Shown piece by piece: positions 8,188-16,312 of a DNA stretch of 64,000 bases (position 1 is its first letter; every line of letters starts with the position of its first letter). Origin of the DNA: Candidatus Anammoxibacter sp. (GTDB taxonomy: Bacteria; Planctomycetota; Brocadiia; Brocadiales; Anammoxibacteraceae); contig JAIQZQ010000098.1 in assembly GCA_021777105.1 (NCBI GenBank), positions 1-64,000 of the forward strand, read 5' to 3'. The notes below the pieces were generated by a model that worked only from the letters and a program-made list of their open reading frames with translations, ran no database searches and was not told the DNA's origin. Position numbers and translations under genes: made by a program.

Positions 8188-9201
8188 TCACCCATGTGTG
8201 TTGATAAACCTGATCATCTCCACAAGGCGGCCAAAATCGTGCCTGTTGAATTTAAAGATCAGGTATGGCGCGCTGGCCCACACGTTTTTCTTGGCTATAC
8301 CCTCTAAATTGGAAGATATTTTGATTTCGCCGTCAACAATTATGTCTTTAAACTCCTTGCCCATATCCTTGATAATCGTGTCGTCAATAGATTTAGTCAG
8401 AAAAAGGATCGTCTTATCGCCGTAATACTGAATTGATTTATAGACCCTGTAGAAATCATTTATATCCTTAATTGCGTCGTTTATATTGTTATAATGAGTA
8501 AACAGGTTAATATCATAGCCGGAAATATGGCCGTTGCGCAACAGGTTTTTCTTTATAAAGTCGATCCACTCTTCCCAAAATGAGCATCCTTCAGGCTCCA
8601 GCAGTATTACCGGGCGCGGCCTGCATTTGCCGGTCTGTATTAATGTAAGGGATTCGAAAGTTTCGTCGAGCGTGCCGAACCCGCCGGGAAAGTGCACGGT
8701 AACGTCCGATTCCTTTAAAAACATTAGTTTTCTGGTAAAGAAGTATTTAAACGTTACAAGCTTTGGGTCGTCGATTATAAAGGGGTTTGGTTTTTGTTCA
8801 AAAGGGAGTTTTATGTTAACGCCGAAACTTTTGTCTTTATCCGCGCCTTCGTTGCCCGCTTCCATTATCCCGCCTCCGGCGCCGGTTATGACCATAAAAT
8901 TCTCTTTTGTTATTTCCCGGCAAAACTCCATGGCCATTTTATACGAGTCATCACTGTTTGCCGTCCTTGCGGACCCGAAGACCGTGACTTTTCTGATTGT
9001 TCTGTAATCGGCAAATGTTTTAAAGCCGCGAAAAAGCTCTTTTAAGGCGCTGTTTATCAGTTTAAGATCGCCGGTATCTGATTCGGCATTGCCGAATTTA
9101 ACGGCATTGGTTAATAACTGTCGAAATATGTCTTTATTGCTTTCAGAGCATCGTCCATTTGCCAGCTGTCCAATAAGTTCGTTTATCTCTTTTTCCACCA
9201 C
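8188..9201 (-). CDS. LOG-family protein (nucleotide 5'-monophosphate nucleosidase / lysine decarboxylase-like)
   Basis: A 337-residue protein. Residues about 70-250 are a LOG/TIGR00730 Rossmann domain: FGSAR (75-79), GAGGGIMEAGNEGA (107-120), an Arg-Lys pair (157-158) and the diagnostic PGGFGTLDE (172-180). The family cleaves the N-glycosidic bond of nucleotides, classically cytokinin riboside monophosphates, and in bacteria purine or pyrimidine nucleotides. An 85-residue C-terminal extension is not typical of the minimal family. The start is a GTG at 9201 with AGGAG about ten bases upstream. The old name lysine decarboxylase should not be taken as function. Confidence 0.82.
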   Translation of the reverse strand: MVEKEINELIGQLANGRCSESNKDIFRQLLTNAVKFGNAESDTGDLKLINSALKELFRGFKTFADYRTIRKVTVFGSARTANSDDSYKMAMEFCREITKENFMVITGAGGGIMEAGNEGADKDKSFGVNIKLPFEQKPNPFIIDDPKLVTFKYFFTRKLMFLKESDVTVHFPGGFGTLDETFESLTLIQTGKCRPRPVILLEPEGCSFWEEWIDFIKKNLLRNGHISGYDINLFTHYNNINDAIKDINDFYRVYKSIQYYGDKTILFLTKSIDDTIIKDMGKEFKDIIVDGEIKISSNLEGIAKKNVWASAPYLIFKFNRHDFGRLVEMIRFINTHG

Positions 9202-9433
9202 TTTGCATACACTCCTGATTTTTTAAAAGTCGTAACTGCTTATATCCCAAATGTTCAGGGGCATAATAGAATAGTTTCCACTGTTTGTCAATCGTTTTAA
9301 ACAACCAGAACAAGACGGGCAAGACAAAAGTTAAAATACGATAATTGAAAGCCTCCTTAGTATTGCGAACTATTTATTATAAAGTTTTAGCTTTGATCAA
9401 TCACTGAACTCATAATTTGCCTGCCGATTCTCC

Positions 9434-9462
9434 TTGCCATCAAATATTGCGCAATATATAAT
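9434..9462 (+). promoter_or_regulatory. Sigma-70-type promoter
   Basis: TTGCCA (9434-9439) and TATAAT (9457-9462) are separated by exactly 17 bases. The direction points to the CobA-HemD gene, about 115 bases downstream of the -10 box. Confidence 0.6.
9444..9457. promoter_or_regulatory. Candidate operator palindrome in promoter spacer
   Basis: ATATTGCGCAATAT is a perfect 14-bp palindrome lying between the -35 and -10 boxes. A dimeric regulator bound here would block the promoter. Which regulator is unknown. Confidence 0.4.
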
Positions 9463-9578
9463 AGACCTTTTTTATAATTTAAGCGATAAATAAAGCGCGT
9501 ATCGGGATTTACGGCAATCGTTCCAAAGGCAAAATCCCGCGCTCGGCGTTTTGGTTTTTAACATCAGAGGAGTATTTA

Positions 9579-11090
9579 ATGGATAATGGAATAGTGTATC
9601 TTGTGGGGGCGGGGCCGGGCGATCCGGGATTGTTAACTGTGAAGGGGCTTGAATGCATCAGGACAGGCGATGTTATTATATATGATTTCCTTGTAAATAT
9701 TTCACTTATTAGCGAAGTTCGCAAAGACGCGGAGGTTTTATATGTGGGCAAGCAGGGCGGCGACCACACTCTTGAGCAAGGCGAGATAAATAAGCTTATT
9801 GTAAAAAAGGCGCAGGAAGGCAAAACTATTGTGCGTTTAAAAGGCGGCGATCCATATGTGTTTGGACGCGGCGGGGAGGAGGCGTTGTTCCTGCTCGAAA
9901 ACAATATACCGTTTGAAGTGGTTCCCGGTATTACGGCGGCTATTGCAACTCCTGCTTACGCGGGCATACCTGTAACGTTTCGCAGATACACTTCAACCTT
10001 TGCCCTGATTACCGGGCACGAAGACCCGACTAAGCCCGACAGCGATATAGACTGGGCCAAAATCAGCTCCGGCATAGGCACGCTGACATTTTACATGGGC
10101 GTCAAAAATTTGCCGTTTATTGTCAAGCAGCTTACAGACAATGGCCGGGCAAAAGAGACTCCGGCGGCTGTAATAAGGTGGGGCACCAGGTCAAAGCAGG
10201 AGACGGTTGTGGGGACTCTTGAAAACATAGTTGAAAAGGCCAAAAACATTAAGGCTCCGGCCATCACAATTGTTGGCGAGGTTGTGACGTTGCGCGACAA
10301 ACTGAACTGGTTTGAAAAGAAGCAGCTTTTCGGCAAGACGATTGTCGTAACCCGGTCGCGCGATCAGGCTAGTGATTTTTCCCAAAAACTTGTAAAACTC
10401 GGCGCCGAGGTTATCGAATTCCCAACTATAGATATCGTTGAGCCTGATGATTTTAAGCCGATGGATGATGAGATTGAAAAACTTGGCGAAAATGACTGGC
10501 TTATATTTACCAGCGTAAACGGGGTTGACGCCTTTTTTAACCGGATTTTTGATCTGGGAAAAGATATTCGCGATCTTAAAGGCGTTCAAATCTGCGCTAT
10601 TGGACCTGCTACTTCTAAAAGGATTACTGATCTGCATTTAAGGGTTGATTGTCAACCTCCAAAATATGTGGCTGAAAGCATTGTTGAGGAGTTTAAGAAA
10701 CTGGGCGATATTAAAGGCAAACGGTTTTTAACGCCGCGGGCGGATATTGCGAGGAGCTATTTGCCTGATCAATTGCGCGCTATGGGCGGGGAGGTTTTCG
10801 ATATTGTTGCGTACAAAACTGTGATAGCAGAGCCGCGCGATCTGAAAATAGTTGATAAAATCAAGAACGGCGAGATCAACGTCGTCACATTCACAAGCTC
10901 TTCAACCGTGCGCAACTTTGTTGAGATAATCGGCAAGGAGAATGTGTCTGCGGTAAACGACAATGTCAAATGCGCAAGCATTGGTCCTATAACAACCGAC
11001 ACAGCCAAAGAGCTTGGCGTAAACATATCAATTGAGGCGGATGAATATACCATACCCGGGCTGGTTGATGCCGTGATTAAGACGCTTTAG
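9579..11090 (+). CDS. cobA-hemD: Fused uroporphyrinogen-III C-methyltransferase / uroporphyrinogen-III synthase
   Basis: A 503-residue bifunctional enzyme. Residues 1-245 are a SAM-dependent uroporphyrinogen-III methyltransferase: VGAGPGDPGLLT near the N-terminus, GGDPYVFGRGGEE, and VVPGITAAIATPAYAGIPVT. Residues 250-503 are a HemD-type synthase, recognised by its start (GKTIVVTRSRDQASDF) and by TSVNGVDAFF and the SSSTVRNF segment. Together they close hydroxymethylbilane to uroporphyrinogen III and methylate it to precorrin-2, feeding siroheme or cobalamin. Because HemD also serves heme, the gene supports the heme-rich respiratory genes at the right end. GAGGAG precedes the ATG. Promoter and operator candidates lie at 9434-9462. 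Such fusions are known in several bacterial phyla. Confidence 0.92.
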   Translation: MDNGIVYLVGAGPGDPGLLTVKGLECIRTGDVIIYDFLVNISLISEVRKDAEVLYVGKQGGDHTLEQGEINKLIVKKAQEGKTIVRLKGGDPYVFGRGGEEALFLLENNIPFEVVPGITAAIATPAYAGIPVTFRRYTSTFALITGHEDPTKPDSDIDWAKISSGIGTLTFYMGVKNLPFIVKQLTDNGRAKETPAAVIRWGTRSKQETVVGTLENIVEKAKNIKAPAITIVGEVVTLRDKLNWFEKKQLFGKTIVVTRSRDQASDFSQKLVKLGAEVIEFPTIDIVEPDDFKPMDDEIEKLGENDWLIFTSVNGVDAFFNRIFDLGKDIRDLKGVQICAIGPATSKRITDLHLRVDCQPPKYVAESIVEEFKKLGDIKGKRFLTPRADIARSYLPDQLRAMGGEVFDIVAYKTVIAEPRDLKIVDKIKNGEINVVTFTSSSTVRNFVEIIGKENVSAVNDNVKCASIGPITTDTAKELGVNISIEADEYTIPGLVDAVIKTL

Positions 11091-11110
11091 CATAATTGAG
11101 CGATTTTAAA

Positions 11111-11275
11111 TACCCCCTCCCCTAACCCCCCACTAAGGGGCGGGGATTTGGCTTTTCCAGCTCGTTTAGGCGCTAATCGTAAAGTTAAAAAGTTTCACCT
11201 AATGGGTAATGTATTGTAATTAATATATACCGTTTATTTCCCCTCTCTTGATGGGAGGGGGCAGGGGAGGGTGTT
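11111..11275 (+). repeat. Element T copy 2 (uninterrupted)
   Basis: Left end TACCCCCTCCCCTAACCC and right end GGGCAGGGGAGGGTG form inverted ends. The interior matches copy 1 (CTCGTTTAGG and AATATATACC segments) but lacks the R insertion, so it shows the empty form. It occupies most of the gap after the CobA-HemD gene. Confidence 0.65.
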
Positions 11276-11374
11276 AAGAACCGCCCTAAATCAATAAAGC
11301 TTTACATTGAAGAATGTGAAAGTGGGGTTGTTGAGATCAATCAAAGACCCTAAACAAATCTAATGATCTACGAT

Positions 11375-12223
11375 ATGAAAAATAAGTCAATTTTTGCCGC
11401 GTTATTTTTCATTTTAACGCTTTGGACTTTTTCTTCCGCATACGGGGAAGAAACAACCGTCACTCTTGGCGTATACACCTCCGACAAGCCTTCCGTGATG
11501 TATAAAAAATTCAAGCCTGTCATAAATTACCTGCAGGGCCGGATAAACGCGGACATTCCTGATACCAAGTTAAAGTTAAAGGTGTATCACTCCTATTTGG
11601 ATTGCATTGACGCTATTGTGATAAATACATGCGATCTTGCCCGTGTTGGTCCGAGTAGTTATATACAGGCCAAAGATAGAAACAAAGAGATCAAGCTGCT
11701 GGTTATGGAGCACAAAAATGGGAAGAAGCGGTTTAACGGCGTGTTTATTGCTCCAATAAATTCTCCAATTAAGTCTATTAACGATTTAAAAGGCAAAAGC
11801 TTTGCGTTCGGCAATGTGAATTCCACTATCGGGCGCTACCTTTCTCAAGCGGAACTTGTTGAGGCCGGTATTTACGCCGCTGATCTAAAGAGTTTCAACT
11901 ATCTTGGCCGGCATGATAAAGTCGCCCTGGCGGTTGCGGCCGGCAATTATGACGCGGGAGTTGTAAAAGAGAATACGTTTAAAAAATACGCTGAAGCAAG
12001 AGGGCTGAAAAAAATTGGCCGGTTTCCAAATGTTACCAAACCATGGATCGCGCGGGCTGGGTTAGACGAAAAGCTTTTTGCAATCCTTAGGGACGCTTTG
12101 GTCGCGCTGGATAACAAAACCATTCTGAAAAATTTAAAGCAGAGCGGTTTTTTGCCGGCCACGGATGATGATTATAACTTTGTCCGGGAAAAAATGATTA
12201 TTTCAAAAAAGTTTGATAAATGA
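11375..12223 (+). CDS. PhnD-like phosphate/phosphonate-binding periplasmic protein
   Basis: A 282-residue protein with a clear signal peptide (MKNKSIFAALFFILTLWTFSSAYG) and a periplasmic binding fold of the PhnD family (phosphonate/phosphite ABC substrate-binding, PF12974-like). Typical pieces are VTLGVYTSDKP, KSINDLKGKSFAFGN and VAAGNYDAGVV. No transporter genes follow. The next gene is a membrane-bound hybrid kinase, so this is better read as a ligand-binding partner of that sensor than as a transport component; that link is inference from order. The ATG at 11375 gives a clean signal peptide; an in-frame ATG at 11363 is the alternative. The stop codon TGA is also the first three bases of a tandem R repeat. 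Confidence 0.75.
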   Translation: MKNKSIFAALFFILTLWTFSSAYGEETTVTLGVYTSDKPSVMYKKFKPVINYLQGRINADIPDTKLKLKVYHSYLDCIDAIVINTCDLARVGPSSYIQAKDRNKEIKLLVMEHKNGKKRFNGVFIAPINSPIKSINDLKGKSFAFGNVNSTIGRYLSQAELVEAGIYAADLKSFNYLGRHDKVALAVAAGNYDAGVVKENTFKKYAEARGLKKIGRFPNVTKPWIARAGLDEKLFAILRDALVALDNKTILKNLKQSGFLPATDDDYNFVREKMIISKKFDK

Positions 12224-12325
12224 ACACTTGGCAGCTTGGCTGCCTTAGTGAGAATTATGCCCTGGGGGCGAAATGAACACTTGGCAGCTTGGCTGCCTTA
12301 GTGAGAATTATCCCCTGAGGGGAGA
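12221..12325 (+). repeat. Tandem pair of element R
   Basis: Two head-to-tail R copies (12221-12270 and 12274-12325), nearly identical over TGAACACTTGGCAGCTTGGC and the following TGCCTTAGTGAGAATTAT. The first copy begins at the stop codon of the PhnD-like gene. The end of the second provides GAGGGGAG, the best ribosome site for the kinase gene that starts at 12336. Confidence 0.75.
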
Positions 12326-12335
12326 AGAAATAGTT

Positions 12336-14486
12336 ATGAAAGTATGGGCAAAAAGCTCGATTTCCCTGTTATTGGCTCTGTTTGTCGTCTTGTCTATCTC
12401 CGGTTGGTTAAGCATCAGGGATGAGAACCGCGCGCTTAATAAGCTTATGCAAGAGCACGGCCGCTCGGTTTCACATGCGATTGCGACTTTTTCTATTGAA
12501 GCAATGCTGTCTGAAGACTTTCCAATGTTAGACACTTTTTTGGACGCTTTTGGGGAAAAAAGCAAGGATATTTCATTCATAGAAGTGGCGCAAAATGGAA
12601 AAGTCGTTTCAAGTTATCACCGCAATGATTCCTCAATTTCTGAATTTGATGTTTTTTCATCAAACATATTATTTTCATTTGAACAGAATAAACCCGGCGA
12701 GAAAATTGGCGAAGTTAAATTAGGGCTGTTTAATAACAAGTATAAATTGATAACCGACGCAAGGTTGCGCGACCTGATTATAACAATAGGCGCCACATTT
12801 GCCGCTCTTGCGTTGATGGTGACCATTTTGATTAACAAGCTTATTAAAGAGCCGATTCGCAGGCTGGTGAAAGGCATCCAAAATGTGTCGGGCGGCGATC
12901 TGACAAAACAGGTAGAAATAAGCTCTAAGGATGAGTTTGGAGAGCTTGCAACCACATTTAATAATATGACGCGGGATTTGCAAAGGATAACCGTGTCAAA
13001 AGAGTATGTGGATAATATTATAGCAAGTATGAACGACGCTTTGATTCTCGTCAATCCTGACTTTACAATTAAAGCCGTCAACCGCGCCGCTGTTGATCTT
13101 CTGGGGTATAAAGAGGATGAAATTGTTGAAAAACCGGTTAGTATAATTTTTGAGGAAGACGATTCGCTTGAAAAGTTGAAAATTAATGATTTGGCTGAAA
13201 ACGGGTTTATTAGCGGAGCTGAAAAGACTTTGCAGTCTAAAGACGGCGTTAAAATTCCGACGCTTTTTTCAGCCTCGGCCATGGAGGGGGTTGACGGTAA
13301 ATTTCAGGGCATTATATGCGTTGCTCTGGATATTACCGAGCGAAAAAAGATGGAGAAGGAGGGGCTTAAAGCGCAGAAACTTGAGTCTGTCGGCGTCCTT
13401 GCCGGAGGCATTGCGCATGATTTCAACAACATCCTGACAACTATTTTAGGCAACGCTCATCTTTCCATAATGCGCGTTAAACCTGAAGAGGATATATATC
13501 GGAATCTGAAGAATATTGAAAAAGGGGTATCGCAGGCAAAGGATTTAACGCAACAACTTCTTACATTTTCCAAAGGGGGCGCGCCTGTTAAAAAATTGAT
13601 TTCAATAGAGAAATTATTAAAGGAATCGACGGCGTTTGCGCTAAGAGGCTCAAATGTAGTTTGTGAATATTATTTAGAAGATGGGCTTTATCATATTAAT
13701 GCGGACGAAGGGCAGTTAAATCAGGTAATCGGCAACATGGTAATTAACGCTCAACACGCAATGCCTCAAGGAGGCCTTCTAAAGGTTAAAGCATCCAATG
13801 TTAATGGGGATAATTCAAAAGAGTTGGTCTCTTTAAAACATGGGAAGTCGGTAAAAATATCTATAGAAGATAACGGATGCGGAGCGCCAAAGGGGATTCT
13901 TTCAAAGATATTTGACCCATATTTTACAACCAAACAGGGCGGAAGCGGACTGGGCCTTGCGTCGTCATATTCAATAGTTAAAAACCATGGAGGTTTAATT
14001 ACAGTTGAATCTGAATTAGACGTGGGAACCACTTTTACAATCTATTTGCCTGCTTCATCAAAAGAGGCCGACGCAATGTTGGAGGGGGAAGATAAACCGA
14101 TCTTCGGCAACGGGAAAATATTGATTATGGATGATGATGAAGCAATCAGGGATATGGCCGGCCAGACTCTTGGCTTTATTGGATACGAGGTTGAGCTCTC
14201 CAAAGACGGCGCTGAAGCTGTTGACATATATAAGAGAGCGAAAGAAGCCGGCGATCCGTTTGATGTGGTTATAATGGATTTAACCATCCCCGGCGGCATT
14301 GGGGGCAAAGATGCTATTCTGATGCTAAGGGAAATAGAGCCTGAAGTAAAAGCGATTGTATTCAGCGGTTATTCAAACGATCCTGTTATGGCTGATTACA
14401 AAAAATATGGATTTAACAGCGTAATAACTAAACCTTTTGAGATTAAGGAGATGAATGATACGCTGCAAAAGATGATTAATGGATGA
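12336..14486 (+). CDS. Membrane-bound hybrid histidine kinase (HAMP-PAS-HK-REC)
   Basis: 716 residues. A first membrane helix at about 8-26, a periplasmic region of about 115 residues, a second helix at about 146-168, HAMP, one PAS domain (about 225-340), a DHp domain with the phospho-accepting His in AGGIAHDFNNIL, an ATPase domain ending FDPYFTTKQGGSGLGLA, and a C-terminal receiver with the acceptor Asp in VVIMDLTIPGG. The frame is open to 12273, but that upstream ATG lies in an R repeat; GAGGGGAG before the ATG at 12336 decides the start. The preceding gene encodes a PhnD-like binding protein that may supply the signal. No HPt domain is present, so phosphate may pass to the separate receiver proteins encoded next. 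The DHp-ATPase-REC half closely resembles the kinase at 17945. Confidence 0.85.
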   Translation: MKVWAKSSISLLLALFVVLSISGWLSIRDENRALNKLMQEHGRSVSHAIATFSIEAMLSEDFPMLDTFLDAFGEKSKDISFIEVAQNGKVVSSYHRNDSSISEFDVFSSNILFSFEQNKPGEKIGEVKLGLFNNKYKLITDARLRDLIITIGATFAALALMVTILINKLIKEPIRRLVKGIQNVSGGDLTKQVEISSKDEFGELATTFNNMTRDLQRITVSKEYVDNIIASMNDALILVNPDFTIKAVNRAAVDLLGYKEDEIVEKPVSIIFEEDDSLEKLKINDLAENGFISGAEKTLQSKDGVKIPTLFSASAMEGVDGKFQGIICVALDITERKKMEKEGLKAQKLESVGVLAGGIAHDFNNILTTILGNAHLSIMRVKPEEDIYRNLKNIEKGVSQAKDLTQQLLTFSKGGAPVKKLISIEKLLKESTAFALRGSNVVCEYYLEDGLYHINADEGQLNQVIGNMVINAQHAMPQGGLLKVKASNVNGDNSKELVSLKHGKSVKISIEDNGCGAPKGILSKIFDPYFTTKQGGSGLGLASSYSIVKNHGGLITVESELDVGTTFTIYLPASSKEADAMLEGEDKPIFGNGKILIMDDDEAIRDMAGQTLGFIGYEVELSKDGAEAVDIYKRAKEAGDPFDVVIMDLTIPGGIGGKDAILMLREIEPEVKAIVFSGYSNDPVMADYKKYGFNSVITKPFEIKEMNDTLQKMING

Positions 14487-14561
14487 GGGGGTGGCAAAAG
14501 ATGGGAACAAGGGATTTGTAAATTTTTTTTGAACCGGCGGAAAGCTCCGGTAATTAATAAA

Positions 14562-14933
14562 ATGACAAAAAAAGCGCTAATTATTGATGACGCTGAAGGG
14601 ATAAGGGACGCCTTCATACTTTCTTTAAGCAAGGATGACATTGAAGTTGACACCGCTTCAACCGGCGACGAGGGGCTGGAAAAAGCCTTAAAAAACAAAC
14701 CGGACCTGATATTTCTCGACCTGACAATGCCCGGCATGAACGGCATTGAAACCATGCGCAAATTGCTGCAATCCTGCCCCGGAGTTAACATATATATAAT
14801 GACGGCTTTTCATCAGAATTATACGCCGGAACTGGATAAAGCCAGGGCGGACGGCCTTGTTTTTGAACTCTGCCACAAACCAATGGGCGCCGACCAGATT
14901 CGGCAAATTGTTAATAGTATTCTGGATGAATGA
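14562..14933 (+). CDS. Stand-alone receiver protein (KaiB-island receiver 1)
   Basis: 123 residues, a CheY-like receiver and nothing else: acidic pocket in ALIIDDAEG, acceptor Asp in LIFLDLTMPG, conserved Thr in IMTAF and Lys in CHKPM. It has no DNA-binding or enzymatic output domain, so it should act by protein contact or as a phosphate relay. It is a close paralogue of the protein at 15901 and of the receiver half of the protein at 16829; all three share F(E)(L/M)C-x-KPM near the C-terminus. The ATG at 14562 is chosen by alignment with the paralogue, in the same AATTAATAAAATGACAAAA context. It lies 75 bp after the membrane kinase, probably in the same operon. Confidence 0.85.
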   Translation: MTKKALIIDDAEGIRDAFILSLSKDDIEVDTASTGDEGLEKALKNKPDLIFLDLTMPGMNGIETMRKLLQSCPGVNIYIMTAFHQNYTPELDKARADGLVFELCHKPMGADQIRQIVNSILDE

Positions 14934-14947
14934 TTTATTGCAATATT

Positions 14948-15118
14948 ATGGAAGATCAAAAATTAAGTAAGGAAACCCGCCAGGCGATAGAAGACGCGAA
15001 CACAGGCAAGGGCCTGACAAAATATAAAAATATAGATGATTTTTTTGAAAAGCTTTTTGGGTCGTTACAAGGCTCCGCATCCAGTTTGGAGTGGCCTGGT
15101 CGTAATTCTAACAAATAA
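14948..15118 (+). CDS. RelB/DinJ-like antitoxin C-terminal fragment
   Basis: 56 residues, with a core (SKETRQAIEDANTGKG, then KYKNIDDFFEKL) resembling the C-terminal toxin-binding part of RelB/DinJ antitoxins. The N-terminal ribbon-helix-helix that binds DNA is missing and no RelE-type toxin gene follows. It could be a remnant or a small protein that kept only the binding tail. Alternative start: ATG at 14930, overlapping the receiver stop codon. The tight spacing to the receiver suggests co-transcription. Confidence 0.45.
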   Translation: MEDQKLSKETRQAIEDANTGKGLTKYKNIDDFFEKLFGSLQGSASSLEWPGRNSNK

Positions 15119-15302
15119 GCCCGCCTGTAATTTTATTAGAGAATCTATAATATTGAAGTGGATTATATTGATAATTAAATTTTTTGTCATACGATACAAG
15201 AGGCTGCGCCTCTAATGTCAGTGTGTTATCCGGCTCTTTTATACACCCTCCCCCCTCAATCCCCTTTTTTCAGATCGCGGTTTTGATCTTGTATGTCGTT
15301 TT

Positions 15303-15357
15303 TATCCCCTTCGAGAATAATTCTCGCTGGAGTAGGCAAGCTGCTCAGTGTTCAATT
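15303..15357 (-). repeat. Element R copy
   Basis: Minus-orientation copy with CCCCTTCGAGAATAATTCTC and CAAGCTGCTCAGTGTTCA. It directly abuts the end of the minus-strand open frame at 15356, just as the tandem R pair abuts the PhnD-like stop codon. Confidence 0.7.
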
Positions 15358-15523
15358 ACTCCTTCCTTGCCGGTTTTTCAAGCGTTCCTTTTGAAACGGC
15401 AACAATAAAATTAATATCCGCCGGTTTGTTAATAATCTCAAAGTTTAGGCCCTCATTACTTGTTGCTTTTAATTTTCTTAATCGTTTTGCGTTAATAAAT
15501 CGAGGCCCAATACGACTTTTTCT
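15356..15523 (-). pseudogene. Unrecognised open-frame remnant
   Basis: 55 codons open on the minus strand without a start codon, containing NEGLNFEIINKPADINFIVA and ending LEKPARKE. It overlaps the tail of the KaiB-like remnant in another frame. The codon pattern looks coding, but I cannot assign a family. It may be the next gene of a lost operon or the product of a frameshift. Confidence 0.35.
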
Positions 15524-15591
15524 TTATCGGGAAGATCGCCGACAACAATCTTTTCATTGAAAATAGGAAAAAATAAATCAACATATTTTAA
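15478..15591 (-). pseudogene. KaiB-like gene remnant (C-terminus only)
   Basis: 37 codons open on the minus strand, bounded by stops, with no start. They contain KIVVGDLPDKEKVVLGLDLL, which follows the KaiB C-terminal pattern (R-I-IGDLS-REKVLIGLDLL in cyanobacterial KaiB) very closely. The N-terminal half of the fold is absent. It lies antisense to, and between, the receiver and KaiB-like genes on the plus strand. It shows that KaiB genes have been gained or rearranged here more than once. Confidence 0.6.
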
Positions 15592-15900
15592 CTATTGACG
15601 GAAATAAAGTTATAAATGATAATAAACCTTCAAATAAAGCTCTGGTAACGTCTGTAACTTAATTGGATTTTACACACATCGATTATATAATTTTTGAAGA
15701 TTGCTAAAATTCGAGCTTAAAATAAGCGATAAAGTGTATAGTTGTTTTTAAGTGAGCTCTTAGCAGAGCAGGTTATATTGCAACTTCCGAGAATAGAGCT
15801 GATAACGTGGATTTGATAAATGGATGCTATACTCCGGTATGTAAGTATGAAGAATTGGGATTGAGTGAAAAATGATATCAGGTTTCGGAGAATTAATAAA

Positions 15901-16272
15901 ATGACAAAACGAGTGTTGGTTATTGACGACGCAGAGGGGATAAGGGATGCATTCCTGATTTCGTTGGAACAAAGCGGCGCGCAGATAGAAACGGCGTCCA
16001 CAGGGGAAGAGGGCATAGAAAAAGCCTTAATAAACAAACCGGATCTTGTGTTTCTCGACCTGAAAATGCCCGGGATGAGCGGGGTTGAAACTATGCGTAA
16101 ATTGCTGCATAATTGCCCAGGGATAAACATTTATATTATGACTGCTTTTTACCAGGAATTTATGAAGGAGCTGGAAAAGGCCAGGGAGGACGGGCTCCTG
16201 TTTGAGCTTTGCTGCAAACCAATGGGCGGCGACCAGATTCAACTGATTGTTAACAGTCTTTTAAAAGATTGA
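15901..16272 (+). CDS. Stand-alone receiver protein (KaiB-island receiver 2)
   Basis: 123-residue single receiver: VLVIDDAEG acidic pocket, acceptor Asp in LVFLDLKMPG, Thr in IMTAF, Lys in CCKPM. It is clearly a duplicate of the protein at 14562; even the bases before the ATG match. GGAG precedes the ATG by about eight bases. No output domain. It directly precedes the KaiB-like gene with 40 bp between, so the two are likely co-transcribed and may bind one another. Confidence 0.87.
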   Translation: MTKRVLVIDDAEGIRDAFLISLEQSGAQIETASTGEEGIEKALINKPDLVFLDLKMPGMSGVETMRKLLHNCPGINIYIMTAFYQEFMKELEKAREDGLLFELCCKPMGGDQIQLIVNSLLKD

Positions 16273-16312
16273 TTATATTAACCATAAATAAATCCAAGAG
16301 GTTTAATATAAA

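Larger units (their letters stand above)
9202..9578. other. Divergent intergenic region upstream of the CobA-HemD gene
   Basis: This 377-bp region separates the LOG gene (minus) from the CobA-HemD gene (plus). It contains a good sigma-70-type promoter at 9434-9462 with a palindrome in the spacer, and no supported gene. Confidence 0.5.
15119..15900. other. Gap with element R and two decayed minus-strand frames
   Basis: This 780-bp gap has no intact gene. It contains a partial T-like C-rich patch near 15242-15270, an R element (15303-15357) and two minus-strand coding remnants (15356-15523 and 15478-15591). The second remnant is recognisable as the end of a KaiB-like gene. Confidence 0.5.

Noticed and set aside
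12273..12335. Upstream start of the membrane kinase inside the R repeat
   Set aside because: The ATG belongs to the repeated TGAACACTTGG unit and the added residues are repeat-encoded. The ATG at 12336 has a proper ribosome site and is followed at once by a membrane helix.
15184..15560. Two plus-strand frames of about 70 codons in the KaiB-island gap
   Set aside because: They run across repeats and across the minus-strand coding remnants, whose text is more gene-like.
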